Positions 22,744 to 33,900 of a DNA stretch of 64,000 bases are shown piece after piece. The first letter of the stretch is position 1. The number at the start of each line of letters is the position of its first letter. The stretch is from Iris pallida (Eukaryota; Streptophyta; Magnoliopsida; Asparagales; Iridaceae). Made by a program: the position numbers and the translations under genes. The stretch is from NCBI GenBank assembly GCA_029216955.1, contig JANAVB010016199.1, positions 10,641,595-10,705,594 on the forward strand, written 5' to 3'. A model generated the notes under the pieces. It ran no database searches. It was not told the DNA's origin and saw only the letters and a list, made by a program, of their open reading frames with translations.

Positions 22744-23361
22744 AAGAGTTCCTTGTAATCTTTTCTCTTGTCCATTTTGCAATGTTTCTTCAAATGAACG
22801 AGAAATATATATGTTTTGTGATCCCATTGTTTATTTGGAATCTAAACAACAGGCATGAGATAGAGAATACTTATCAGAGGTTATATGAACATGACAAATC
22901 TTCTAAACTCAATACATCGTATCTATTCAGAGGTAATATGGACATGATAGATAAGTAGATTTAATATTCATCCAGAGGCTTTGAGAACATGATGAAATAA
23001 TAAATCTAATTAATCGACTGATAAGGCAGAAGATTAATCTCTGTTTGAGAATATACAATACAGTCAGAGGTAATATGGACGTGATAGTATGTAAAAAACT
23101 CAAAGAAGAGTAGATTAATATCTATGCAGAGGTCAGATGGACATGATAGATAAGAAAAATAAATAGATTTGCTATTTATTTAGAGGTCTTGATAACATGA
23201 TAAATAACGAATCCAACTTTATATACCAACTGGTAATAAGCAAGTGAGCAATCAGCTTAACCAAACCTTGGTAGCTGGGAATAAGGAGACAGATGTCATT
23301 GAAGATATACATCATTATTGATAAGAGAATGATATATCTTGCAAGAAAGAGGATAGTATTC
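22744..23361. repeat. Spacer with six degenerate repeats between convergent ORFs
   Basis: AGAGGT...ATGGACATGATAGATAA-like words begin at 22876, 22929, 22974, 23066, 23128 and 23182, spaced 45-92 bp. The best-preserved units are at 22929 and 23128. The stretch separates the 3' ends of the antisense ORF and gag-pro, where pol would be expected. No coding sequence was recognised. Confidence 0.6.
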
Positions 23362-24702
23362 TCAAGGATCATTCTCAAATGGTTCTGATTCATCATCAGT
23401 TTGAACCATATTGACTGAGAATATTTGCTCAGATCCATCATATGAGGAATCTGTGTGGTCTTTATATTGATGACTTTGATTATCAGAAGATAAAGTCATT
23501 CTCTCAATAAACTTGATAGCCATATACTCGAAGAGGGAATCTTCATTGATATCAAAAAGTACAGAATGATCAATATTTATATCATTTATAATCTGATTGC
23601 TGCGCTTCGGACTAGTCAACAATGGACAATTATCCGCCTTCTGCGTAGACTTGCCAAGATTGACAATCAATGGTAGTTCGGGATCATTCGTACAAGAAGT
23701 ACGCCCTTTGACTTTGATCATAAAAGGTTAAACTTGGCTCTTAGTAGGAATATTTATTGATTCTCCAGATGAAGTTTGAGTTCTTCCTTTAACCTTGATT
23801 ATCAAAGGTTGATCATTGACAGGTCGGGATTGGATTCGTCCCTTGACTATGATCTTCAAAGGTTGCTCCTCTGGCGGATCTTCATTAATAGACTGATCCT
23901 CAGATGATGATTGATCTTCAGCCATGTCTGATATTTCTTTCATATGCTCTTGTTTATAAAGCCTTGAATCAGAGAAGTAGGCTTCGACACCCTTGAAAGG
24001 ATTAATATCAGCGAACTCAGTTTTCACGACTCCTTGGGAATCCACATATTTGAAGTATTGGTGGAGAGTTGAAGGCACAATATTGTGCTCATGAATCCAC
24101 GGTCTTCCAAGAAGAATATTGTAGGATACGTCCGAGTTGATAACATAGAAAGTTACCATGGTTCGAAGATCACCAATCTGAATCTGCAGACGAATCTTTC
24201 CCAGTGGTTTGCTCTTGTCAGAGTTAAAACCAACAATCGTGGTACTAGTGTAAGTCAGCTCACTAGTAGGAATCCTCAGGGGTCTTAGCATACTCTGAAG
24301 AATTATGCTAATTGAGGACCCGGGATCAATATAAATCCTGTCAATTTCGGTAGATCCGATATATCCAGTGTAGCACAGAGGCCTATCATGCTTGTTATGT
24401 TTCAATAGCATATCCTCTTGTGTAAAGGTGATATTGGGAATTCCTTCCATCATGCTGTGATATTACGGACATGACACTGGTATATTATCGGGAGTCTTGA
24501 GTTGAGCCAAGCGTGAATCTGCTTGAAGTAAAGCTTCGCTCAAAGTCTTTCTGCTTTCTCTGGAAAGGCGAAGCAATTCAAATATAGATAGTCTAGCCGG
24601 AGTATTGGCTAACTGAGCTAAAATATCGAACTTGTAAGGCTTCATCATGACCCCCTGACTGGAAGCAGATTTCAATGGGATATCAAAGCGTACTGCCTTC
24701 TA
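23362..24702 (-). pseudogene. Retropepsin-like protease of Tat-like element (with in-frame stops)
   Basis: On the minus strand the segment below 24453 contains an aspartic-protease pattern: IDPGSS at the active-site Asp-x-Gly, an internal strand VTFYVIN, and the lineage signature YNILLGRPWIHEHNIVPSTL. This is how Ty3 Tat/Ogre proteases read. Such enzymes cut the gag-pol polyprotein in virus-like particles. The frame joins the preceding gag frame through TAG at 24702-24700 and continues past TAA at 24465-24463 and TAA at 23730-23728, all in one register, so the stops look like point mutations. The C-terminal tail carries three copies of an IKVKGR-like motif. It ends near 23362 without any transition to reverse transcriptase. 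Confidence 0.75.
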
Positions 24703-27700
24703 TTTCCCCTTTTCAACCACAGACGGTTTAGCAGGAATAGGAGAAGGTTGAACTGGTAGTGTTTCTACTACATCTTCTGCTTCTTTGGAGGATCCCTCAT
24801 AGTCTTTGTGGTACTCTTTTCCAGATCTTGTACCAGCAAAAGTTTCTTCTTCAGACTCAGGAGAAGAAAGTACCATATTACAGGATTTAGTCTTTCTTCC
24901 TTTAGCCTTCTTCTTGTGAGAGTTGCTACGAGGACCTTCAGAACCCAATCCAGCAGTGGAATTCTGATTTTGAATTTGTAAAAGAAGACGTATTCCTTTA
25001 TCATAATTCAAACCTTCTGCCTTTTGCAAGTCGTAACCCATCTTCTTCATGAGAAGGACAGATTGCTGACTATACAAGTGAATAGGCAGTGAACTTTTGA
25101 CAAGTGTCTCAACACATGAAGAGGAAGGAACCTCTGTAACTACCGGAGAATGAAGCATAGACGTCTCTGTAGTTAAGGGAGGGGAAGGATTTGGGATACG
25201 AGGAGAAATTCCTGTTGGAGCTTTTTCATAAGCAGCAAAGACTTGTTGTGCCCGGTATAAAGGAACACTATTCATAGCTAGCCATTGCTGATGGGTAAGC
25301 CTGAGCTTGGTAGGAGGAGCTAGACTTGGAGGACAGATGTTTAGTCCTTTCAGTCTATCTTCAAGAGGAAGGCCATCCCATAGAAAATTCAAGTCATCAG
25401 GATCTGGAATAACATGAGAAATCATGTTACAGGTCTTGACTTTCATACCTTTCTTGGATTTTGAAGTTTTACCTTCATTTTCCAACTCAGGTACTAAATC
25501 AGGATGTACCCACATGATTTCACCATTGTTCAATGTGAGCGGCAGCAATTCTGTACTTTCTTTCCTGGCAGGCGGGATATTCATAATCTTCATCGTCGCC
25601 TTCGGAATTGGGATAATTCCATCTGGGACTTACTGTAGAGGAAAATCCCCGAACTGAAGAGAAACCATATTGGTTGTGACAGTATGGTCATCATTAGTTA
25701 AAGTGATAGCACCACTATTTATCAGCTCTTGGATCTTCTTTTTTCAAGACATAGCAAGCACTGATAGGATGATTAATGTATCTATGATAGATACAATATT
25801 TAGGATTGTCGGTCAGATTCACCTCATTAGGCCTTTTTGGCTCTGGAATCTGAAGTTTACCACTTTTTACCAGACATTAAAATATCCCTGGGATATCACT
25901 TTCGTCAAAGGAGTATTCTTCCTTTGGCCTGGAAGATTCCTGATTACTTGGCATCGTTTTGTTCTTGGAAAGATTGACCATAAGAGTATCTTTTCCCTTC
26001 ACATTACGATTGCCAGGATTATTGCCAGGATTATTTTCTTCCCTTTGTCTTCTGAAGCTAAAATTATCCCGTGTTCACGAGCCAACCTTCCATTGGTCTT
26101 GGCAGAAACTGCTGCTATGATGAACGAAGCCCAATCTGTGAATTGGGAACCCGTGAAGACAGCAATAGATGGTCGCAGATTCATCTTGCATGTATCAATC
26201 AACGATGAATCTGGCATACCAGGAGGCATCTTTAGAGTAGCTTGTCGGAAACGTTCAATGAACGTCCGAGTATCTTCTTTCTTCTTTTGTTTGATTTCAA
26301 TCAAGGAGGACATGTTCATGTCCATACCTCCTTCATAGAAACGGAAGAGAAATATTGCCTTGAATTCGTCAAAAGACGAAATAGAATTATCGGGTAAGCT
26401 ACGATACCAGTCATAAGCTGAACCCGTGAGGCACCCGATGAACACTCGAGTGAGAAGAGCATCATTTTTCTGCAAGTGTACAGTCATAATATCAAAGTAA
26501 TTGATATATTGACTGGGGGATGCTTTTCCATCGAATAAAACCATGGATTGTGGCTTGAACTTTGGTGGAAAGGGTACATCATTCCAATAAGGAGGATAAG
26601 GTTGCTTAATCCCTAACCTCTGGAGCTGATCTTTATGCCTCAAAACTTCAAACTGTGCTTTGAGTTCACGCACTGCTTGAATAGCTTCACTGGTTTGAGG
26701 AAGCACATTTGACTGAGTAGTCGTTGGATGTACCATGACCCCCACTGGAGGTGGTACATCTTTAGGAATGATGGGATCCGGAGATGCAGAATTTTGATTA
26801 GCAGCAGGTTCTTGAATGTTCAAAGGTATTTCAGTCCCTTGACTATCTTGAGTTTGTGCTGCTACTGGTACCGGTGTCACTACTGTCGGCTGAGCAGTTT
26901 GCTGATTCGAAATTATTTGATGCATGCTTTGCACCATATTAAGCATATCCTTCAGTGATTGCTCAACGGAGGTGAGACGCTGCTCTGTATTAACAGATGA
27001 TATCTCTGTTTTATCTCCAACAGTGTAGGATTCGACCTTCCTTGAAGATACAGAAGGATTTGTATAGAAGTATGAGTCCACACTATCGGTATCAGACTCA
27101 AAAGATTGAGTACCCCCAGCTTCCGAGTCAGAAGTCTGCAATAGTCTTTGCCTTCTTGACCGAGTATTCTGATATACTCCTTCAAAGGAATCAAGAAGCC
27201 TGTTGAACTGTTGTTGACCTGGAGTTTGGGACGTGTTCCGTCTTGGTTGTCGTCCTCTGTTAGTATGAGATGCCATGTTAACTGACACATATGGCAACTC
27301 ATGTTCTTGGTCTTCAGCTTGATGTGGAGGCGCATTGAAACTCAACCGATCAAAAACTGATCGTTTTGATGCTGAACAACAACAGTTGATCACAACCTGG
27401 TGATATCCACAATGATGTTTTTCTTGGGGCAATGTCACCGGAGATTGTCTATTCTTACGCTTTTGCATTAGCAATTCGCGCAAGTCAGAAGGAGTGGATG
27501 AAGTATTCTTCTTTATTACATTTGGGGTCGAAAAACGTTTAGTCCCTTGTGTATAAAGAAGATTACTGGCTGCATTCGCAGAACCAAACTGTACATTTTT
27601 GCGCGTTTGGAGTTGTGTGCGTAAATCTTGAGATTTAGCACGCAGGACTCCATTTTCTTGGCGTGTAATTTGTAAGTTTGGTACTTTCGTAAAGCAGTAT

Positions 27701-27800
27701 AAGAAGGTTGTTGGTGTAGGACAGGAGCTTTCCCGACAACATTTTTACGCTGCACATGTTTAGATACATTCACATTAGATGTGTGAACATCATTGTGAAT

Positions 27801-28109
27801 TTCATCTACACTGTCATAGACAGGAGACTTATCTTTACGCATGGAACGTAAAGTTTTGTTATCTACCACGTTACAAACGGGAGATTTTGTTTTATGCGAG
27901 GAGCGTAATTTATTTGGGCCTACTACGTCACCGACGGGAGACTGATTCTTACACCCAGAAGCACAAACTTTAGAGTCTGCCCCATTACGAATGGGAGACT
28001 CATTCTTATGTACTGAGCGTAAAACTTGGTTCTTGCCCACTGAGCGTAAAACTTGATTCTTACGTAGTGGGCTTGAAACCTGATTATCTTCACCGTTACA
28101 AACGGGAGA
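27801..28109 (-). repeat. 19-residue tandem repeats in the gag N-terminal region
   Basis: SPV/SPI-headed units recur at residues 118, 155, 174, 193 and 212 of the frame (spacing 19, once 37), consensus near SPVxNxVDNKxLRSxxKxx. At DNA level two units contain AGCGTAAAAC (28016 and 28043), the word that marks the U3 hairpins. Confidence 0.75.
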
Positions 28110-28423
28110 TAAATCGTCACACTTTGAGTGCAACTCTGAAGTAAAGACTGCCTCGTTACGAACGGGAGTCCCTACGACAGGAGTGGGAAGAATTCCCTTG
28201 TCATCAGAAGCAACAGAGAGATCGAAAACAACTTTAGATTTGGGAATCCAAACTTTTTGCGCTTTTCGAGACTTTTGAACATTAGAGTGGCGAGAACCAC
28301 CTCCAGTTCGGAGCATTTCTTCATAGGCAGTCTGGTCGAAGTGCACAACCAGAGTCTTCTTGGTCGAACCGACCGAAATATCATCATATTGAGCAATCAC
28401 CTCCTCGTCAGAGGAGAAGGTAT

Positions 28424-28441
28424 TCCCCAGCAGAGTCGCCA
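28424..28441 (-). other. Primer-binding site of Tat-like element
   Basis: The minus strand reads TGGCGACTCTGCTGGGGA four bases after the LTR ends in CA (28446). The plus strand of the same 18 bases ends in GTCGCCA, i.e. a tRNA 3' end with its CCA. I do not name the isoacceptor. The T at 28441 is the second base of the gag start codon. Confidence 0.75.
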
Positions 28442-28445
28442 TTTT

Positions 28446-30034
28446 TGTTTCGCTTAACAAAATGCCTGGGAGGAATTGGCTTTTGAAAATAAAACAAGGA
28501 AAAGTACAAGAAGTACAAATTTAATTCTGGAAAAGTATTGCAATGGAAGTCTGATCTGTAAATGATCACTTTGTTCCTTGGACCATATGATGATGATGAA
28601 GATCACTGCTTGAAGTAGAACAACTTGGAAGAACTAAGTCACCAGAAAGGTATCGACGCACTTGGGCACTGATGGCGTGGCCGAATGCTTTCCTGCTTTG
28701 CTTCACTCTGTTCTGGAAGAAAGATTGAAGAAGAATGCTCTGGAGAATCAAAATCTCGAAGTTCTGATCTCTCTATTCTCTCCTGTCTCTGTGTGTTGTA
28801 TGAGGAAAAAAATGAGTCTATTTATAGACTGGGTCTTCCGTACGTAAAAGAGCATCAAAATCTGTCTTTACGCTAACAACTGCCACCCATAATCAGAGTC
28901 ATCCTTTACGTATGTTGACACGTGTCCCATCATTTCAGTAAGAATAGGATACATGTACACACGTTCTTCGAAATATGTGGCATGAAGGCCACGTAGGCAA
29001 ACCACGTTCTAAACTGGCCAGAAAGAATAGGGCGTAAAATAGCCCTAACATCCTCTGGGCGTAGTGAGATGAGCGTAAACTAGCTCTGTCATAGGTTTCC
29101 AGTGTAAAGTGGTTATTGAATAACCTTGAGCGTAAAATGGCTCAAATAGACTTCACGCACACATTGTTTTTTATGAGCGTAAGGACTCATGTAAAACTCC
29201 GCGCGTAAAAGAAACCATACAGTGAGCGTAAAGTAGCTCGATCTCTATAAACGACAACAATGGTCTTTGTATAAGACAAATTCTATTGAATTCTGTGGTA
29301 AATGCCATTATTGATATCTTCATGTCAAAGTTTGTATTAAATGCGAGATTTGACAGCTTTGTCCAGCGTAAAAGAGGCTGCTCTGTCCTTGGCGATGTAG
29401 ACCCAAGCGTAAAATGATCAATCTGCTTAGGCGTAACACGATTAGCTTTGTCTTGGGTGTAAAGAAATTACCCGTTCTGTTTAGGCGTAAAGCAGGCCAC
29501 TTATGAATGAGATGACTCTTTCTTTGAAGCACTTTTTACGCTCCTACATAGACTAGTTCTCTATTTTTTCAGTTTAAATTCGTAATTTAAATGTAAATGT
29601 AATGTTATTAGTTGTTGTTTACATCACTGCACATGTATCTTATATACAAGGTTTCAATTCTTAAAGAAATTGGTTGAGTTTTGTGTTTGAACTTGTCAAA
29701 TCTGAGACTGTGTGCATATTAACCCTTAATACTGGATTCTAAGTGATTAGTTCAATTTGCAGTTTTTAGATGTAATATTTTGAGCTGTATACATTATTGT
29801 ATGAATGGATATAATGTTAGATTTCATACTCTTACATGTTAGGTTGTGGTTGTGATGAACATTGGGTTGGTTTGATGTTCGAATTTCTCCAAAATCCTGA
29901 AACTGAATACATGTTAACATTTTTACATTGATTTCAAATGTTTAGTTCAATTTCAAATTTAATATGTAATATTGAACTGTATGCATAGCTAAACGTATGG
30001 ATAGTATGTTAGGGTTTCATCTCTATCATGTTAG
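28446..30034 (-). mobile_element. 5' LTR of Tat-like element
   Basis: Direct repeat of 16675-18263 at an offset of 11771. The hairpin array is retained with point changes; some stems are damaged (for example the site corresponding to 17616-17635). The TATA box is at 28826-28819. Beyond 30034 a third diverged copy of the ~190-bp unit follows (to about 30180), so the real U3 edge probably lies further right. Confidence 0.85.
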
Positions 30035-30600
30035 GTTGTGTTGGGATCATTGAGTTTGGTTGTGATGTTCAAACCCCTAAAATCTGAAACTGCATTATGT
30101 TAATATTACACTAGTTTAAATGTTAGCTCATTTTCAGATTTTGTATGCAAATGCTGAACTAAAACTGGGTTTAACCTTTCAATACTAAAGCTATAACCCT
30201 GTACAAGGACACACACACTCTAACTTAGTATACACTGCCATGTAAACCTAACCCTTCCTCTCTATGTTATATTCATATATCTATATAAATATATATAGAG
30301 TTTATGCATACATGTTATAATGTATATAGATACATAACTAAATCTCTATCTCTCTATATATATGTGGTTAGCCATGCAAGTTATGAGTAAATAGGTTGTG
30401 CATTGTAGATTGTTTAACCAATATGCCATGAGTAGTGTAACTTAATAGCTGTTATTTTGAAACTCAAACCCTCCTATACACTTTCATGTATATGTCACAC
30501 ACACATGTCTGCTATCTAACCCAATGAACATGTCCACATACACCCATACACACACTAACCACATAACCTTTATATAATGCTAGCTTTTCCCTCTCTAACC

Positions 30601-30645
<45 letters not shown>

Positions 30646-30970
30646 GATTGGATTTCAATGCTCGACGTTGTGCTTTAAATTTTGGTTTTGATTTTGCCTT
30701 AAAGCCTTGATGATTGTTATTTTTGTATCTTTTTCAGTTTAAAACTCCAGATTGCTCGTATGTTTTGATACCCTATAACTGTTTTGGCCTAGTACGACTA
30801 GTATACCAAGCTGAGACTTTCACTACCACCATATGCCATGACCTTGTATGCAGTCCTTTTAAATTGTATGATTTGATTAAGTCCTGAGACCTTAATTGTT
30901 TGGAGTTTAACCTAGAAGGAGTACGACCATCTTAATTTCGAGGACGAAATTTTTCTAAGGAGAGTAGACT
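30035..30970 (+). mobile_element. Outer U3 remnant of the Tat-like LTR (left part) and 3' internal region of element A
   Basis: About 30035-30180 is a third diverged 190-bp unit of the nested LTR. 30180-30640 is AT-rich with an (AT)n tract at 30611-30642. 30645-30970 ends with the dyad AATTTCGAGGACGAAATT (30934-30951) and the purine tract AAGGAGAGTAGA next to the 3' LTR of A. No coding sequence was recognised. The exact border between the nested element and A is not resolved. Confidence 0.55.
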
Positions 30971-33900
30971 TGTAGCACCCAGTTTCTAAAATAAGGATAA
31001 TTTTAAAATTTTGTAATTATAATCATTTAAAAATGATATTTAAACAATGTTATGATTTTTGGTGATTTTTAATTATTTTAAAACTATTTAAAATGTTGAA
31101 TTGTGATTTTGATGGTTAACTAGTGTAACCCTAGAGACTGCATGACCTAGAGACTAACCATGACTATGGGGACCTAACCATGTGATTAGGATGACTAATT
31201 GTGACTTTTTAGCCTAAGGGTATTTTGGTCATTTTTGACTTATTAATGAAAATAAATTTTGATTAATTAGTATTGTGCTAATTGAATTGTTAGAGACTAA
31301 CCTAGTTTTGACTAAACCTAGATGTTAATGATGCTCATGGAGGTTTAGTTAGAAGGTTAGAGACTTAATGGTTAAGTTAGATTAACAATATCTAGATATT
31401 TCATGGTAGGATATATTACCCCTTAGGATATTTGTGAAAAAGAAAGCCTTATGACTAGTTGAACCAATAGGAAGGCTTAGAATTGGGTGGACAACTCCTA
31501 GCCACTCATCTACATAAAAAACTAACCATAATTCATCTAATGACCAGCCATCAAGTGCCCCATCCCTTCCTATAAAGAATCCTTAAGAGAATCCTTGCCT
31601 CTTTTTACCTCTACATAGAACCCTAAGTGTTCTTTCCCAAATTAGAGAGCTTTCCTCTTGGATTTGATTTCCTTTCCCTCACATTCCTCCGTCCAAACTT
31701 CTCCTAATCCATTCCACACCATCAAGGAAGGATTCTATCCAAGAATTTGGGCAATATGCAAACGGAGGTGTCCTTTTGGATAGATCTTCGTATCGGAGCC
31801 GTGTCCTAAAAATTTTCATTGGGATTCCACTCCCAATAGGTAAAACCTATCCTCTAACTTGATTTTCTTTGTATATTAATTAGTTTTGAATCCAAAGGAT
31901 CCACCCCCATGCATGTGTCCCCTTTAGATTCAATTTTGAGACCATTTGGAGTCCATTTGAGGATGTTATAGGTGTGTCTTGTGTCCTACTTGATAAATCC
32001 CAAATTAGGACACCCCATGTGTATGTATGTATGATAATAGTTTAAATAGGTATTTAAATTCGATTTTAGAATGGTTAGAGAGTGGATTGATCTTAGTAAG
32101 GATAGTTAGAATGAGTTTCATTTGGATACCTATGTTGGTATCCAAGTATCTTGGCCAACCCAAATTCGTCATAATTTTCATCTACGTTTTTATTAACCAA
32201 AGCAACTTAGAAATGTCATAACTTTTAGCTTAGAACTTCGATTTATCTCTCGTTTTTTTAAAAGAACCGTATCGAAGTTATCTTTCCAAATATATACATT
32301 AATAAGCCAAATTCGTTCTGAAAATTTCAGTAAAATTATTTGAGTGTCAGCTGTATGAAAGACGAACACGTTTCAGTATTTTTGCGATTCTGGGAGCTTC
32401 CGGACACAAAAATACGATCCATTTGAAGTTTCAGAAAGATAACACGAAGGGCTACAACATACTTTAATTCTAGAATTTAGTGAAGGCCCAATTGGTACAG
32501 TATTAGTTTTAAGTAGAAGAGTGACTATACGATATATGCATTTTGTGTAACCTATGAGCCTATGTAGTATGGATATTAAATGAATATAGAGTATGTAATA
32601 CATGATATGTTAGATGAATGAAATGATGTATATATGATATATATCCTCTTTACATTAATGTATATATATGGTTGAATGCAAGCATGTAGGAATGCAATTA
32701 ATGTAATGTATGTAAGCAATGCATAAATACATGAATGAAAGAATGATATACAATGTAAGCATGAAAGTATATAATGAATGCTAGATATGAATGCAAGATA
32801 TATATGTAATGATAGATATGAATACATAATGTATAAATATTGTAATATAATATATAATGATAACATGTATGGTAATGTAGAGTATATGATGCAAGCATGA
32901 ATAAATGGAGGAAATACATGTATATAGGTAATATAAAATGTAATATATGAATGCAAGCATACAAGATAATGTATTGTATCCATATATGATGTATTCAACT
33001 TAAAGATAATGTAATATATGAAAGAAATGAATGATAATATATAACATGATATGTAAGGTAATGCAAGGTATAAAATATATGATGTGTGCATGTTTGTATG
33101 CCTCTATGTTAATGTATGAAATGATATAAATATACAATGTATGCATATGTATAAAACATGTAGGTAATGTATAGATGTATGAATGAAATGAATGTATGCA
33201 ATATGTTAATATAAATACAAGTATCTAATATGCATGAATGTAAGTATAATGTAATGCAAGTATACATGTATGTATCATGTAATGTAATATACATGATATG
33301 TATGTATGCATGTATGCAGAAATGAATGTAATATAATGTAGAGTATGTATATATGAATATAATGTATGTAAGTATATAAGGTATTCAAATATGTATGTAT
33401 GCATCTATGTATGTATGTATAGGTGCATGAATGAATGCAAGTATGCATATATGATATGTATGTAGGCATGTATGCAATGTATGTATGTATACATGATATG
33501 TATGTATACATATATGCAATATAAGAATGTATGAATGTATACATGTATGTTGTGTATCCATGTATGTATGTATGGATACATGAATCAAGTATGTATATAG
33601 TGATAACATGAATGAATGAATGTATAAATGCATGAATGAATGTCATATATGAATGAATGAATCAATCAAAGGTATAAGTAAAATACAATGCATTGTAATG
33701 AATGTTAACATATATAATGTATAAAGTATGTATATAAATGTGCATGAATGTATATATCTATGTAACTATGTAAATATGTATGATGTAACATATGCCTATA
33801 TATATTAATATGTATGTAATGTGGATATGCATGTATGTATGAAGGTATGTATTTATATATAGTATATATTTTATATTATGCATTGTTGTGGTTCACATTG

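Larger units (their letters stand above)
24700..28442 (-). pseudogene. Gag of Tat-like element, frameshifted
   Basis: A minus-strand gag begins at ATG 28442 (MATLLGN), overlapping the primer-binding site. The N-terminal part (to about 27690) has tandem 19-residue repeats. The central part (27560-26060) holds a capsid-like gag domain with LTGSAYDWYRSLP and ERFRQATLKMPPG. A CIYHRYINHPISAC motif near 25790-25755 is the degenerate zinc-knuckle-like segment typical of this lineage, followed by an IQELINSGAI helix. Breaks: register changes near 27690, near 26080 and at an A run near 25740, and a TAA at 25632-25630. The last part (25593-24700) is Ser/Pro-rich. The frame is otherwise open over 1,200 codons, so the decay is recent. 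It would form the particle if intact. Confidence 0.75.
16675..30034 (-). mobile_element. Non-autonomous Tat-like Ty3 element with gag-pro remnants and an antisense ORF
   Basis: Direct repeats 16675-18263 and 28446-30034 (1589 bp each) flank 10.2 kb. In the minus sense the order is 5' LTR, 18-nt primer-binding site, gag, protease, a spacer with six short repeats, an opposite-strand ORF, a leader, 3' LTR. The gag and the protease with its LLGRPWIH motif resemble the Tat/Ogre lineage, in which antisense ORFs near the 3' end are known. There is no reverse transcriptase, RNase H or integrase, so it depends on another element. No TSD was found. The third 190-bp U3 unit continues beyond 30034 only on the 5' side, so the 3' LTR seems cut at 18263, with no clear polypurine tract next to it. 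Confidence 0.8.

Noticed and set aside
23728..24702. Programmed stop readthrough between gag and protease
   Set aside because: TAG at 24702 lies at a plausible place, but three TAA stops in the same register and several frame changes point to ordinary decay.
25735..25750. Programmed frameshift at the A run after the zinc-knuckle-like motif
   Set aside because: The register change needs a forward shift, and the heptamer does not have the usual slippery form in the incoming frame; a one-base insertion in a homopolymer is simpler.
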